Part shown: piece by piece, positions 52,176-63,892 of the stretch
Layout of the letters: the number at the start of each line of letters is the position of its first letter
How positions within the stretch are numbered: the first letter of the stretch is position 1
Source: Acestrorhynchus altus
Taxonomy: Eukaryota > Chordata > Actinopteri > Characiformes > Acestrorhynchidae
DNA length: 64,000 bases
Reading direction: 5' to 3'
NCBI GenBank assembly: GCA_034509495.1
Contig: CM067521.1
Span: 19,897,984-19,961,983 of the forward strand
The notes under the pieces: generated by a model
Told to the model about the DNA's origin: nothing
The model's database searches: none
The model's input: only the letters and a program-made list of their open reading frames with translations
Program-made: the position numbers and the translations under genes

Positions 52176-52758
52176 ATATGTTTTTGTAACAAACACAGAG
52201 TTGTTCACTACATTTTTTCAGTGAGTTGTTTTTCCATCAGTGTAAAATCAGGTTACTAACAGTAGCTATGAAAGAATACATTGGCATCTACATGTCCAGT
52301 TATTTGTTGTTGATTTAGCAGATTCTCTAAGGTTTTACTAAAACGCAAGCATTTTAAAACGATTTCAAATGTACAGAATAACAATTCAGAAGTGAACTGA
52401 ACTGAAGTCTTCTCTAATTCAAGCCAGTTTCAGCGTGAATCCAGCGTGTAATACAGTCTCGCCTTGTTTCAGGTGTAAATCTGTGCCATCTAGATTAGCT
52501 CATAGTGTCGTTTGCCTCCAGATTCTTTATGCCTTACTGAAAGCTTGTCTGTTATGCCGTTTGTTAGATAAGTGCTGTTTTTTGTTTTTTTTTAAGACAC
52601 TTTAATATCCAATATGTGCATCGAGTGATGTATATTTTGTCAGATAAGTGCTTAAATCAGACTTCATATCTTTTCACTGTGCCTGTGTCAAAACCAGCAA
52701 GCCAGCTTTTCCATTCATTATGTGTTTATTGTATTTTTGTTTTTGTTTCTTTATCGTA

Positions 52759-52764
52759 ATTAAA
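52759..52764 (+). promoter_or_regulatory. candidate poly(A) signal ATTAAA
   Basis: The commonest variant hexamer, 2.07 kb after the stop, with a TG-rich downstream element near 52800-52815. An alternative ATTAAA lies at 51849-51854. Both are guesses from local sequence. Confidence 0.25.
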
Positions 52765-52904
52765 TACAAAGTCATATGTAACCAGACTTTTGGTAATCGT
52801 GAATGTGTTTTGAGAGATGAATTCTATTTGTAACTGTTTGAAGAGAAGATTGCAGTAAAACTTGCATCATATCTACTTGAATTGTTCTACTTTGTGTGGT
52901 TCAG

Positions 52905-53521
52905 GTTTCAGATCTCTAGTGGAACAGTGTGCAATGGTGTAACTGCCAAATATGATACAGGTCAGCCTTTTAAAAGTTTGGAATAGGTTACATCAGTGGC
53001 ATCTATTTGGACTGCGTTAGTGGTTTGTGCTGTAACTTGCACTGGTTTAACTGGAGTATGTTAGAAGTCAGGACTAGGGTAAAGGACAGCATTGTAACAG
53101 TGTGAATTGAGTTACAGGTCGTTAGTGTAACACTGACGATTCTGTTCCCCTCCTCCTGTAAAATTGTGGTGGTGTGTGTATGGTGTGCCCACCGTGATTG
53201 AGATTGAGGGCTACTTGAGGGTTGATGATGTCAGCGTTCTAGGAAGTTTTGACAGTGGAGGGATCAGATTAATGACTCAGACCTAAGAGTGACACAGGAG
53301 AAGTGTGTTTTAATGTTGGGTGCCGTGTTAATGATCACAGCGGCGTGTGTGTCCTTCATGGCTTGTGTGTGTGTGTGTGTGTGTGTGTGCATGGCTGTGT
53401 GCTGAAATCCATCCGTGTCATTGGCCGGAGTGTGTGATGGATTATCTGTCTGCCGATCTGTGAGGACACTCAGACCGGATCAAACGCCTCAAGCAACTGA
53501 CCTGCTCTAATATCACTCACT

Positions 53522-53562
<41 letters not shown>

Positions 53563-53785
53563 CCTCTCCCCTTTTCAAACAGTTTCTTTCTCTCACTCTC
53601 CAAACTCTGTTTGAAACCCTTCATTCCACATAATCTCACTCTTTATGTGTCTGTCTTACGGAAAGTGGTGGGCAAATGTGGTGGGAAATGATGCACAAAC
53701 AGGGATGATCAGTCTTGAAAGGATTGTTGAAAAAAGTTCCTTCAAAAGCATAAAAAAAACACTTAATGATTATAATATAGGGGGG

Positions 53786-53816
<31 letters not shown>

Positions 53817-54458
53817 GAGACCTCTGTGTTCCTCTATCAGCCAGTTGTTCCATCTATGTATCAGTGTCTCTTTCTATGTCTATCAGTCTTCAGGCTGGTG
53901 GTCAGAATGAGATCAACAGTGCATAAACCCTTCATTACTGAGATGGTCAAACATTTGAGAGGTCAGTTGCTGCTATACAGAGATGTGGGGGAAAACGGTG
54001 ACCATGTCAGATGAGTCATCCTTCACTGCGTCAATATTCTGTGAGTGCATGTCATATGTGATAATGAAGGCCTGAACGTTTAAAGCCATAGAGTGATGCT
54101 CCTCAACCCACTTGAACTTCTGATTCTTGTGGAAGTGCTGTGTTCCAGCAGTACAGTTCCAGAGGCTTGAAGAACCTGAAGCCAAGGTTCTCTCTCTCTC
54201 TCTCTCTCTCTCTCCCTCTCTCTATCTCATTATAGCCTCATTCGGGAGGTGACGTGTGGGCTCTGGCTGCTGGTCTGCAGTGTAAATGGAGGAGATGGGT
54301 CAATAATTGCTTATTTCATGCCCTTCCTTCACTGTGTCAAACAGGAGTGTGTCGACGGATTAGACGGCGAAGTTCCAGCCTTGTTTTTAAAATTATGCTC
54401 TTGTCTGACATTGTGTAATTCATAGGACCGTCTTTGACTGAATAGAAATGTTTATGAA
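52905..54458. other. Downstream DNA with simple repeats
   Basis: TG repeat at 53365-53390, CT repeats at 53528-53562 and 54188-54224, and a GA patch at 53798-53820. No exon was recognised. Confidence 0.45.
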
Positions 54459-54462
54459 ATGG

Positions 54463-54479
54463 CGTGTGTGTGTGTGTGT

Positions 54480-54544
<65 letters not shown>
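54463..54544. repeat. (TG)n microsatellite
   Basis: About 80 bp with one GG interruption at 54480-54481. Confidence 0.93.
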
Positions 54545-54545
<1 letters not shown>

Positions 54546-54984
54546 AATGAGTGAGAGATAACCATTGTGTGGACAAAGTGTCCTGAATCATTGTTATCTG
54601 ATCTAAATAAAGATGATCCGAGTGTCACTAGGAGTCATAGCGAGGATTAAATCATCATCTATCATCACCAGTTCAATCTCCTCTCCCACCTTCTCACTGA
54701 GGACAAGTCCAGGCTATTGGGTTTCATAGAACAGTCCAGGCTTGCTTTTGATAGAACATTTTCCTGGTAGGGCTTATTATTAAGTACAATTTGAATGAGA
54801 TGCCTGCAGTGGACTAGTGGACTAGTACCTTGAACACTGGATATTCCTGCCTTGTCCCCAGTGAATGCGGGTTGGCTCCAGACCCGCAGTGACCCTGACC
54901 ATTAAAAACTAGGTATGAGAATGAGGCCTGAGAAAGAGGTCAAACACCACCCAAGGCCAGCCAGCTAACCTGTTATTGTTTGTG

Positions 54985-55270
54985 GACGCCCCTCCTAATG
55001 AATGTATTCAGCTAATTTAAGTTGCAACCATTGCTGACAGAGGTGCAAATGCACACACCGCTAGTCTAGGCCCTGTAGAGAAGATCTGCCAATAGAATGG
55101 GGGTCTCTGAAGCAGATCAACATCAGCCTATATGCCCCATGCCTGGCCTGGGCTAGAGGGGTGAAGTGTTAGTGGTAAGATGAGCTCATGAGCAAAATCC
55201 TGACCTCATGAGAACACCCTGACCTGCTCAAAGCAATGCTCCAAAAACTCCAAACACCTTCTGGACAGAG
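54985..55270 (-). repeat. MITE family 2, inverted copy
   Basis: It contains GGACGCCCCTCCTAATGAAT, ATTGCTGACAGAGGTGCAAA, GGCCCTGTAGAGAAGATCTG, CTGAAGCAGATCAACATCAG, ACCTGCTCAAAGCAATGCTC and CTGGACAGAGGAGACTGTTC. Confidence 0.75.
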
Positions 55271-55274
55271 GAGA

Positions 55275-56405
55275 CTGTTCCTCCAACAAAAGCACAAAAA
55301 CCTGATGAAAATCACGAACCTGATGAAGACCTTTTTTAGTACTTTTCTCCAAAACAATTTTAAGAAAAGTCCTGGAAAGTTACTGGGAAATGAGGCCAAT
55401 TGTTTATTATGGAACCAAAAGTGGTTCTTTTATGGCATAGTTTAAAGAACCCTCTGTCTGCATCCATCCTTCTTTCTGTCTGTTGTGGAAACATCTTTAT
55501 GGTTAGGAGTGTATGTTGTGGGAGGTGGTGTAGCATAGTGGATAACACCACCTTCCACATCGTAGACTACAGTCAGACCTTTTCCACCAAAAGAACTCTG
55601 GTCCTTGAAGTGGTTCCCTTCAGGCTTATGGGAACCTTTTGGTGTTTACAATGTGTGAGACGAGTGTTATGTCATTGCCCCTTGCTTCTGTACAACTAGA
55701 CGCACCAACAGCAGTTCACACTGAAGAACCTACTTGTCTTGGGTTCCTACTATATTTGAATTTTCCAGGTTCCAGAACCTTTTTTTTTGTTGGTGGAAAT
55801 GTGTTGAATGGTTCAAATTAGGTTCACAAACATGGAACCTGTTCCATGTTGGTGGAAAACGGCCCAAGTTTGATTTTCCAAGTAAGTGAACTCCAAATAA
55901 GAGCACCTATGAATAAGAATGAACGTTTTTATAGCCCAATATATTCCGAAGAAGTTGGAACTTCAGGAGTTCAGACTTGAGGCTGTAAATTGTCTCCGTT
56001 TCTAAGAAACCCAACCTTTTTCTTAAGCCTTCACTATTTATGTCAGTGCAGTAATTGCCACTCCACAAGGCTGCCTTTTGCATTTATTGTGAAAAAAGAC
56101 AGTTGGGCCCTGGCTTAGAAAGCTCTTCTCTTTCTCAACAAGAAGACAATAAGGTCAGGTCTTCCCTTTTTCGCCGATATTGGGCATTTATTGTGTCATT
56201 TTGAGGTAACAATGATTAATGTATTACTTCCTAACAAGACAATACGTGGCTAAATTGTAAATTCAGCTCGTTGGCGGAGGAGGTTGTGAAGTTTTACGCT
56301 TCTCTTCAGGGTCGAACAAGGCTATTACAACCTGTAACCACTGTCTTCTTGCTTCTGACAGGAGCCAGTATTCCCCAGTATTGGGTTTTTTCCTGGAATG
56401 GGGAA
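55275..56405. other. Intergenic sequence without clear elements
   Basis: GGTTCC/GGAACC words recur at 55590-55860 (GTGGTTCCCTTCAGG, GGGAACCTTTTGG, AAGAACCTACTTG, CAGAACCTTTTTTT), suggesting a degraded fold-back repeat akin to 12545-12742. No gene is seen. Confidence 0.4.
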
Positions 56406-56411
56406 GAAGGA

Positions 56412-56540
56412 CAGGAAGATAAATAAGATAAGAACCCTTTATTGGTCCCGCAGTGGGAAATTCACAACATTGCAGTTCCAAGAATAGATCGAGTATAGTA
56501 TGTACAGTATGGTATCAGAAACATTATAAATAAATAAATA
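56412..56540 (-). mobile_element. LINE 3'-end remnant
   Basis: GATAAATAAGATAAGAACCC, TTTATTGGTCCCGCAGTGGG and AAATTCACAACATTGCAGTT match the reverse complement of a common fish LINE 3' UTR (GGGACTAATAAAG..TTATCTTATC form). No coding part is attached. Confidence 0.6.
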
Positions 56541-56659
56541 AAAAAGGAAGTTGTTTTGGAAGCTGGAAGGACGGTACTCCTCACATTCTGTGTTTTTAGA
56601 ACATCTGACAGACCTTCTGATGGATTTTCCAAAGTAAATCTGTTTCTTTTTTATTCTTA

Positions 56660-57852
56660 GCAAAAAGGTCGACAACAGCACCGTCCCAGGAGGGTTCCTT
56701 TGTTTTCTGCCTTTCGCTTTCAATCCAGGGCTCACAGTCACGGCCTTGGCCAGAAGATGGCTGGAGAAATCAATTACCTATGGACACGTTCAACTCCGGG
56801 TGAAGGACATCAAAATAAGTGATACAGTTACTGCAGGCTGCGGCCGACTTTCCAAAGGTGGAAGATTCAGAAAAGGAGAAGGGTCGCACTATGATGTTTA
56901 GAGATGGCTCAGCAGACCCAGATCAAAGATTACCAGTTTGTCATTATCCGCTTCTTCCTGACTAGGGGTCACGGTTGATCCAGAACCCACCTGGAGATCC
57001 CACCCCGGCCCCCCAACATCCACAGCCTGCAATCTGTTCAAATATTTGTTCTCTTTTGTTTGATTAACTTCTCCCAACAAACTTTCCAGCAGTGATGTGT
57101 TGGGGAATGCCTCTGATCCAATTATGCACCAAGCTTTCCACAGAGATGTTTCTGTACGGAGGAAATCATCTGATGGCTGACACTAATTAAACGCTCATTG
57201 CGCGTGACCTCTAATTAAAGCGGGAGCAGGAGCACCGGCGTTTGCTTTAAAGTGGCCCAATAATGAGATTCCACAGCAGGTGTGGAGATGACACACACAC
57301 ACACAGACACACACACACACACGTGTGCAATTGCTCTTCTGTATGAGTGCATGTAAATACTGCTGTGCTCCACTGAACCACACACACCTAACCTTAACCT
57401 CTCAACCATCATCAGATCAGCTTTTCCACAATAAAACAATAAATACAGAACAGCAAATATTTCATAAACTATATAATAAAAAAATACATTTACTGTCCGT
57501 TAATATTCTCTTCTCCACCTCCTTTCTTCTTTAAATCCTCCTGCTTTTTCCTGTCCTCCTCTTCTACCTCGCATTGCTTCTTCTAGTCCTCCTGCATGTT
57601 GTCCTCCCCTTTTCCTTCTCTTTCATTTAATCTTCCTTCTTTTCATCCTGCCGTTGTCCTCTGAACTTTGTCCTCCTTGTCCTCCTCCTCGTTTTCTAAT
57701 CCCTGTGCTTTTTTCTTTTCCTCCTTTTTCTTCTAATCCTCATTCTTTGTCCCTCCTCTTCTTCCTCTTATTTTTTCTTCTAATCTCTTTTTTTTCCACT
57801 ACCTCTTCTTCCTTCTTGAATGCACTGTCATTATTATAGAAAGAAGTGGAAG

Positions 57853-57883
<31 letters not shown>

Positions 57884-58004
57884 TGTACGTGCAGTCAGAA
57901 GTCAGTAGAGGAAGGTGCCCTTCCCTGCCATGCATGGAGGGTGTATAATCTCTTTACCCTCGTGCCCCAACACTGAAGGTGACTGTGTGTGTGTGTGTGT
58001 GTGT

Positions 58005-58036
<32 letters not shown>

Positions 58037-58325
58037 TAAGTGCCACTGGGACCAAAAAGGTTTGACTCTCGGCGTCTCGCTGTTGTGCAGGAGGGGAGGA
58101 GAACAGTGGGCTGTCGGGGGTGATTTGGCTCAGGTGATGAAGCGTTTGAGGAAGAAGATGAAGGCTGTGGAGACACTGGTGCTGAAGGTGATAGAGGGCA
58201 GCTCCTCCTGCAGATACCTGCCTGGTGATCTGCACTTTGACATGAATGTGCAGTGATCAGTGATCGTACATGTGTGTGTGAAGAAAATGTGAACAAAACA
58301 CACAGACAGTGCTGCCAAAACATTA
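56660..58325. other. Intergenic DNA with microsatellites
   Basis: CA repeats at 57291-57322 and 57855-57883, TG repeats at 57983-58036, and pyrimidine-rich 57500-57800. No gene is seen. Confidence 0.45.
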
Positions 58326-58329
58326 GGAC

Positions 58330-58555
58330 TGCTTTGTTTCTACCCTCACTGTCACTCATTGAAGTGACACTGACAGGGTGATGGCATGTTAGTGTGTGTT
58401 GTGATGGTACAGACACAGCAGTGCTGCTGGAGTTTTTAAAGCAGCGTCCAGTGGGCGCTGACGGACTAGAGGATGACCAACCCAAACTGCAGAAACAGAT
58501 GAGCTTCTCTCTCTGATTTGTCTAATCGTGTCTAGTGGACAGTGAGTGGACACAA
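58330..58555 (+). repeat. Palindromic MITE family 1 copy
   Basis: It includes GTGACACTGACAGGGTGATG, ACACAGCAGTGCTGCTGGAG, GACTAGAGGATGACCAACCC, AAACTGCAGAAACAGATGAG and AGTGGACAGTGAGTGGACAC. Confidence 0.78.
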
Positions 58556-58559
58556 TAAA

Positions 58560-58920
58560 TATTTCTATTTTTGTTTCTTTTCGTGAGCGTGATCATCTCC
58601 ATGTTTATTTCTTCTCATCCTTTTTTCCTTTTTCTTCTTTTTTTCATTGTGTTCCCTTCCTCTTTTCTTCTTTACCTCCACTTTTTTCTTCTCCTGCTCC
58701 TACTGTTTGTTTTTCTCCTACCCTTTTCTTCTACTTCTTCCTATTCCCTTATAGTTGTCCTCCTCCATCTCGTTGTGCTTCTCTCCTCCCTTTTCCCTCT
58801 TCTGGTTCTAATCCTTCTCCTCATTCTTCTCCTCCTTTTCCCTCATCTTTGTATCACTTTCTATATTTTGAAAATTTCTCCCCCTCTCTCCTAACCCATG
58901 TTTCTTATCTTCTTTTCGTA
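58560..58920. repeat. Pyrimidine-rich tract
   Basis: CTT/CCT-rich sequence for ~350 bp. The long Ser/Phe/Pro frame over it is a composition artefact. Confidence 0.8.
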
Positions 58921-59119
58921 TCTTCTTCACCCTTCATGGCATTTTCTCCAAAAAACATGCACATATATGATTATATACCACAGGAATTCTGTAACATTTG
59001 CACAATTTGCCCCCAGTTATTTCATACATATGAGTCACAACAAGTTCCTGTCCACTGTTTGTGCCGTTTTTGCCAAATAGACACACAGATATGACCTAGA
59101 TGATCTAACAGAAAGGCCA

Positions 59120-60140
59120 AAAGACAGTCCAGACTGAAGCTAAAGGGATACCACACCACCACAGACTCCCGATGCATGTGGCAAGGACTACAGCACAGCA
59201 CAGATTACCAGCAGAGGAGCAGGGGGTCACAATCAGGCCAGCTACACTGTCTGATGAGCTGAACTAGTTCAACACTTGCTTTGAGACCTTCAACACCAAC
59301 CAGCAGAGAGGTGCTTTGGCCACAGGGTGCACACAGAACACAGCACTCACCATGTCATCGGCAGATGTGTGTGAGGCTCTGTGGAGAACAAACCCACAGA
59401 AGGCATCAGGCCCAGATGGCAGTCAGAATTGGCAACTGCTCTTCCAGCACAAGAGCTGTAAGCCCAGGACCCCCAAAGGCTTTGTGCTGAGACCCGTGCT
59501 GACACACTTCACAACACCAGGATCATCAAGTTTGCTGATGACACCAGAGTTGCTGGATGCAACACGGATCACTCATGGGGATGAGACGATGTACAGGACG
59601 GAGGTGACTGATCTGGCCTGGTTTCAGAACAACAATCTGTCCCTCAGTGCAGCCAAGACCAACGAGATGATTGTTGAGTCTAGGAAGAGGAGAGAACTGC
59701 ACACACTATTGTACATATGTGAGACACAAGCGGAGAGGGGGAAGATCTTCAGTGAGGGTCTCACCTGGTCTCACAACACTTAAGTCATCAGGGAGTCCCA
59801 GACGTGACTGGATGTTGTCAGAAGTCTGAGGAAATTTGTACAGATGCACAGTCAAGAGTGTCCTCACGAGTGCCATCATCCATGAGGACAGGAAGGCCTT
59901 CCAGCAAGTGGTCAAAACCACACAGTCAATCTCAGGAGCCGTCTTCCCCTCACTGCAGGACATTTACCACTCCAGGGCCAGTAGGAGGGCACTCAACATC
60001 ATCAGATACAGCACACACCCCCCAACACTCCTCACACTCTTCACACTCCTACCTTCAGGCTGACACTACAGGAGTGTGACGTCCAGGACACGCCATAAGG
60101 GAACACATACCATAATGCAACTGGACTCACTATACAGACA
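59120..60140 (+). pseudogene. L2-like non-LTR retrotransposon, reverse transcriptase fragment
   Basis: Pieces of an ORF2 protein are spread over two frames. They include NPQKASGPDGSQNW (the KA.GPDG motif of L2/CR1-clade RTs), IKFADD at 59525-59542 (the catalytic FADD box), LSLSAAKTNEMIVESRKRR, then SVLTSAIIHEDRKAFQQVVK, QDIYHSRASRRALNII and LLPSG near the C-terminus. Between GPDG and FADD several hundred bases of the RT are missing, and frameshifts separate the parts, so it is inactive. Upstream sequence from ~59120 may encode the end of the linker. No endonuclease was found. Confidence 0.8.
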
Positions 60141-60144
60141 TGAT

Positions 60145-60765
60145 GCGTATTTATTGCTGCTCCAAACCAAGAAAAAAAAACAAACAAAACATGAATGTGT
60201 CCCAATACTTTTGTCCATACAGTGTTAGGTGCTCCATAAGGCTCCAGATGCCTTTCTCTGTTCTGCTCAGTGGTCTTAACTGGAGCTCAACTGAATTCAC
60301 TGACCTCACCAAGGTCACTTTGGTTTCCACTCAGCTCTCTGCTGGTCTGAAACGGTCAACTTCACAACTCCTGAATCCAGCGCTGCTGTACACAAAGAGA
60401 CACCCCCGGCCTCCGCAGCAGGACGTGACTGTTTAACGTTCCTCGATGTGCTTCTTCACTGATGCGCTGGAGATATTTAACTTGTCATAACCTTGCAGTC
60501 CATAGTCGGTTCATGTGTCTGGTTCAGCTCTCGGAGCGGCCGTCTCCTCTAAACACTCTCATTAGTCAACCCTCGCCAGATATTTCAGACACTTCCCGTT
60601 GTGAAATTCTCTATTACTCGGGTCACTCAGGGGTAATGAGGCCCAAATAAGTCTGGGGGGCTTTGCGGGGGCTTCGCTAAAGAAATCATTTCCTCCTGCT
60701 AGAATATCTGTCAGTTCTTTGATTACGTTTTAGAGGAGTTTCATTCACATGGACAACCTGCCTCT
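60145..60765. other. Intergenic DNA
   Basis: A 20-bp piece at 60198-60220 (CCCAATACTTTTGTCCATAC) is a MITE family 2 end. Otherwise nothing is recognised. Confidence 0.4.
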
Positions 60766-60766
60766 G

Positions 60767-60767
<1 letters not shown>

Positions 60768-60806
<39 letters not shown>

Positions 60807-60890
60807 GCACACTGTCTCTCTCTGTGTCTTCCTGTCTGTCGCTCTCTCTCTCTCTTTCTGTGTTTGTGTGTGTATCTGTCTCTATCTGTG

Positions 60891-60925
<35 letters not shown>

Positions 60926-60996
60926 CTGTCTCTCTTTCACCCTCTGTCTGTATCTCTCTTTCTGTTTATCTATCTGTCTGTCTGTCTGTCTGTCTC

Positions 60997-61029
<33 letters not shown>

Positions 61030-61036
61030 GTGTGTA
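60768..61036. repeat. Compound (CT)n/(TG)n/(CTGT)n microsatellite
   Basis: CT repeats at 60770-60796, mixed TCTGTG units, CT at 60895-60922, then CTGT tetramers from 60970 to 61030 and a G8 run. Confidence 0.92.
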
Positions 61037-61039
61037 TTT

Positions 61040-61490
61040 GGGGGGGGTTGATATTGCTCCTTGGCTCAGATAGGTGTCCTAACCCTCACAAATGTACCCA
61101 CTGGTCCATCGCCACGCGACAGGAGGGGACAACGAATGAGGGAAATGAAAATACAAGAAGCCACAGAAACCTGCAGGAGGAAAAATAGAGGAGAAGAGCG
61201 GAGTCAGTGTCTCATCTCTTCTGCGAGATTAAAAACTCATCTCTCAGAGTGGCGCGCTGTTATTGCGGCTGATTTCAGCGGCGCTTCATGCAAATTGCGG
61301 TGTGATTAGTTGCGCTGTCGGGCTGGTGGAGGTGAGGACACTCCGTCCTCCTGTCCAATTACCAGCGCAGCCTCAGAATACATGCCCATGTCATTAGGGG
61401 TAGGGGTGTGTGTGTGTGTGTGTGTCTTTTGCACATGCACACACTCCCACAGTGTTCTACTGGGGGTCTTGTATAGTTATAGAAAATGAG
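61040..61490. other. Intergenic DNA
   Basis: TG repeat at 61407-61425. No exon is seen. Confidence 0.4.
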
Positions 61491-61494
61491 ACAC

Positions 61495-61765
61495 AGGTTG
61501 CGATGCACCACTGCACTGAGCTGTGGGACGGTGGAAAGTTTTCTCTGGAATTATAGTATGGTGGAGTAGGGGATGAGCTCATCCACCATCCTGGCCTAAG
61601 CAAAGCCCTTGTTGCTGAAAGCAGTGAAATCCTCACAGCAATGTTGGACCCTGGATAGCAGAGACAGTTGCTCCAACAAAACAACATTCAGTCTTTTTCA
61701 CTACCCTTGATTTCAGAAGAAAGAATGAATGAGCAGCCGTCCCTCTACTTTTGTCCATACACTTT
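61495..61765 (-). repeat. MITE family 2, inverted copy
   Basis: It shows CTGAGCTGTGGGACGGTGGA, AGGGGATGAGCTCATCCACC, GCTGAAAGCAGTGAAATCCT, CAGTTGCTCCAACAAAACAA, CCCTTGATTTCAGAAGAAAG and CTACTTTTGTCCATACACTT. Confidence 0.8.
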
Positions 61766-61769
61766 ACAA

Positions 61770-62281
61770 ATATACATGTAGAGAGAGAGCGTTGTTACTT
61801 CCGGGGACAGTTATCTTATAAGTGAGGCTGAACACTGGTCAGGTGGTGTGGCAAGGTGACGTAAATGGTCAGATGTCGAGTGAGGCGCAACGGTGTTTCC
61901 GTGATTGGACGTTCGGTATCTGAAGGCATTACCACCTACAGTGGACAGTGCAGTGGCCCCATGTGGGTGCTTAACGATCGAGATGATGGCATCTGCCTAG
62001 AATTGCGAACAGACAAGCAACTCTGGGAGAAATCACATCCACATCCACATACAATGCAGGAGACCCAGCAAGCGTATCCCACAATTCAGTGCAGTTTGAA
62101 AAGGGCTGGTGGCAATTGCATCATTGCTGGGCTGCCAACATACAAGAACGAGAGAGAGGAGAGAACGTCTTCAGCCCACCCAGAGAGAGCACGGTCAGAT
62201 TTGCTCTCTTAGACTCCAGCAGAATGATCCAGGATGCAAACCTGCTTGCACATTAGATTTCTGAGCATCCCATTACTTTTT
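61770..62281. other. Intergenic DNA, partly repeat-derived
   Basis: 62150-62262 shares modules with the unclassified repeat at 40275 (GATTTGCTCTCTTAGACTCC and ACATTAGAT). 61850-62110 could not be assigned. Confidence 0.4.
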
Positions 62282-62706
62282 GTGATGTCAGTGTATATAC
62301 AGAGCGCAGGATATAATTATACATTCTGTTATTATACAGAATAAATACGTACAGTGTGTTCAGTGAACACAGCACAGCAGGTCGTGTGTTAATGTCTGCT
62401 GTGAATAAATGAGTCCAGCGTGGTGCAGTATATCAGTATATGGCCAATAATGTTAATCTGAGAAGTGTGGAGTGTAAATCAGACACTGAGCTGATCCCAG
62501 CCCGTCCAAGTCCACTGTGCCAGTCAGACTGGAACAGATCCCAGCCCATGAATTGCACAACTGAGGAAACGACTGCAGCTCCTCATTGTCTCCTCAGTGT
62601 CTTAAATGAAGAACTTAGAAATGGGTTATTAGCAGTTCTGCGATGCTCCTGCTGCCACCGAGCTTCTCTCTCATCCATATTAATGATCAGTTTCAGGAAT
62701 AATTCC
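62282..62706 (+). repeat. Direct duplication, copy 1
   Basis: Near-identical by eye to 63468-63892 over ~425 bp, offset ~1,185 bp. The largest difference is a few bases near 62578-62588 (CTCCTCATTG versus CTCAATCAAAAGCTG). Confidence 0.92.
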
Positions 62707-62769
62707 AGTAAAACACAAGGCACTGTGCAGGGTGGTGATAGTTCCATACTGGTGCAGGGCATATTCGAA

Positions 62770-63090
62770 TGTCATTGACTGGTGCCCACTATGTTTTACC
62801 ACATGGTGATCATTTGCAGCCCTTCATGGACTTCATGGACCCCAACATTGATGGGTATTCCTGCAGGTTAACGCACCCACCGTGCCATTGAACCCAAGTT
62901 GTCCAGCTTTGGTTGGATGAAGTATTTCTGGAACACACGTGACACTGTGGATCGAGGAATGTTAACTGCCCACACAGCTTCGGAATTGGAATTTCCCATC
63001 GAGCCGGTACTACCGTGTCGCACGTGAACTCCGATACTTCATGTCGTCTTGCCACGAGCACGCCTGTGTTCTGCTTCACTAACAAAACGA
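62770..63090 (-). pseudogene. Possible Tc1-like HTH fragment
   Basis: One minus-strand frame gives AVNIPRSTVSRVFQKYFIQP, resembling the second helix-turn-helix of Tc1/mariner transposases. Nothing else diagnostic was found, and frames break on both sides. It sits between the two copies of the duplication. Confidence 0.4.
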
Positions 63091-63149
63091 CACCTCACAA
63101 CTAATAAAGGTATGGATGTTCCCAAGCTTTCTCCTGAAGTATCATCATT

Positions 63150-63450
63150 TCATAATCCGTTTACATACTGCCACCCCGTTCCCAATTTTCCATCCCAATT
63201 TGGAAGTGCCACAACATTAGGAGAAAGAAGACAATACATTCTCCAACACATGTGACGTCATTCACTGCTTCTTTTCAAACTGCCACCACTGACTCCTTGC
63301 TGAGCAGCCAACAGGCTTGAAGGAGAGGGGGAGAGAACGCCATCTAGTGGACAGAGCAGGGCCGATTTTGCTCTCTTGTACTCTGAATGCCGATGGCGAT
63401 GCCGATGACCCAGGATATTGCCAGTGCATTAGATTACTAAGCCACTTGGC
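63150..63450 (+). repeat. Unclassified interspersed repeat (copy 2)
   Basis: CCCAATTTGGAAGTGCCACA, ACATTAGGAGA, ACGCCATCTAGTGGACAGAG, CCGATTTTGCTCTCTTGTAC and GTGCATTAGATTACTAAGCC follow the order seen at 40275-40640. Confidence 0.5.
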
Positions 63451-63467
63451 GCATAATAAATATATTT

Positions 63468-63892
63468 GTGATGTCAGTGTATATAGAGCGCAGAATATAA
63501 TTATACATTCTGTTATTATACAGAATAAATACGTACAGCGTGTTCAGTGAACACAGCACAGCAGGTCGTGTGTTAATGTCTGCTGTGAATAAATGAGTCC
63601 AGCGTGGTGCAGTATATCAGTATATGGCCAATAATGTTAATCTGAGAAGTGTGGAGTGTAAATCAGACACTGAGCTGATCCCAGCCCGTCCAAGTCCACT
63701 GTGCCAGTCAGACTGTAACAGATCCCAGCCCATGAATTGCACAACTGAGGAAACGACTGCAGCTCAATCAAAAGCTGTCTCCTCAGTGTCTTAAATGAAG
63801 AACTTAGAATTGGGTTATTAGCATTTCTGCGACGCTCCTGCTGCCACCGAGCTTCTCTCTCATCCATATTAATGATCAGTTTCAGGAATAAT
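63468..63892 (+). repeat. Direct duplication, copy 2
   Basis: The partner of 62282-62706. Similarity stops at AATAATTCC (63887-63893), after which the sequences differ completely. Confidence 0.92.

Larger units (their letters stand above)
50690..52900 (+). other. suclg2: probable suclg2 3' UTR and immediate downstream DNA
   Basis: This 2.2-kb stretch after the stop is AT-rich and free of long microsatellites, unlike the DNA on either side. No AATAAA was seen. The best poly(A) candidates are ATTAAA at 51849-51854, followed by a T/GT-rich stretch, and ATTAAA at 52759-52764, followed about 50 nt on by a TG-rich stretch. It includes a minus-strand tRNA-like segment at 51535-51605 and an interspersed repeat at 51885-52175, so the real UTR may end earlier. 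The exact end cannot be set without transcript data. Confidence 0.4.

Noticed and set aside
58546..59094. 182-codon + strand open frame
   Set aside because: Composition-driven (CTT/CCT-rich tract); Phe/Ser/Pro-rich with no recognisable domain or signal peptide logic.
61850..62110. Possible Tc1 N-terminal coding relic
   Set aside because: No motif could be read reliably in any frame; left unassigned.
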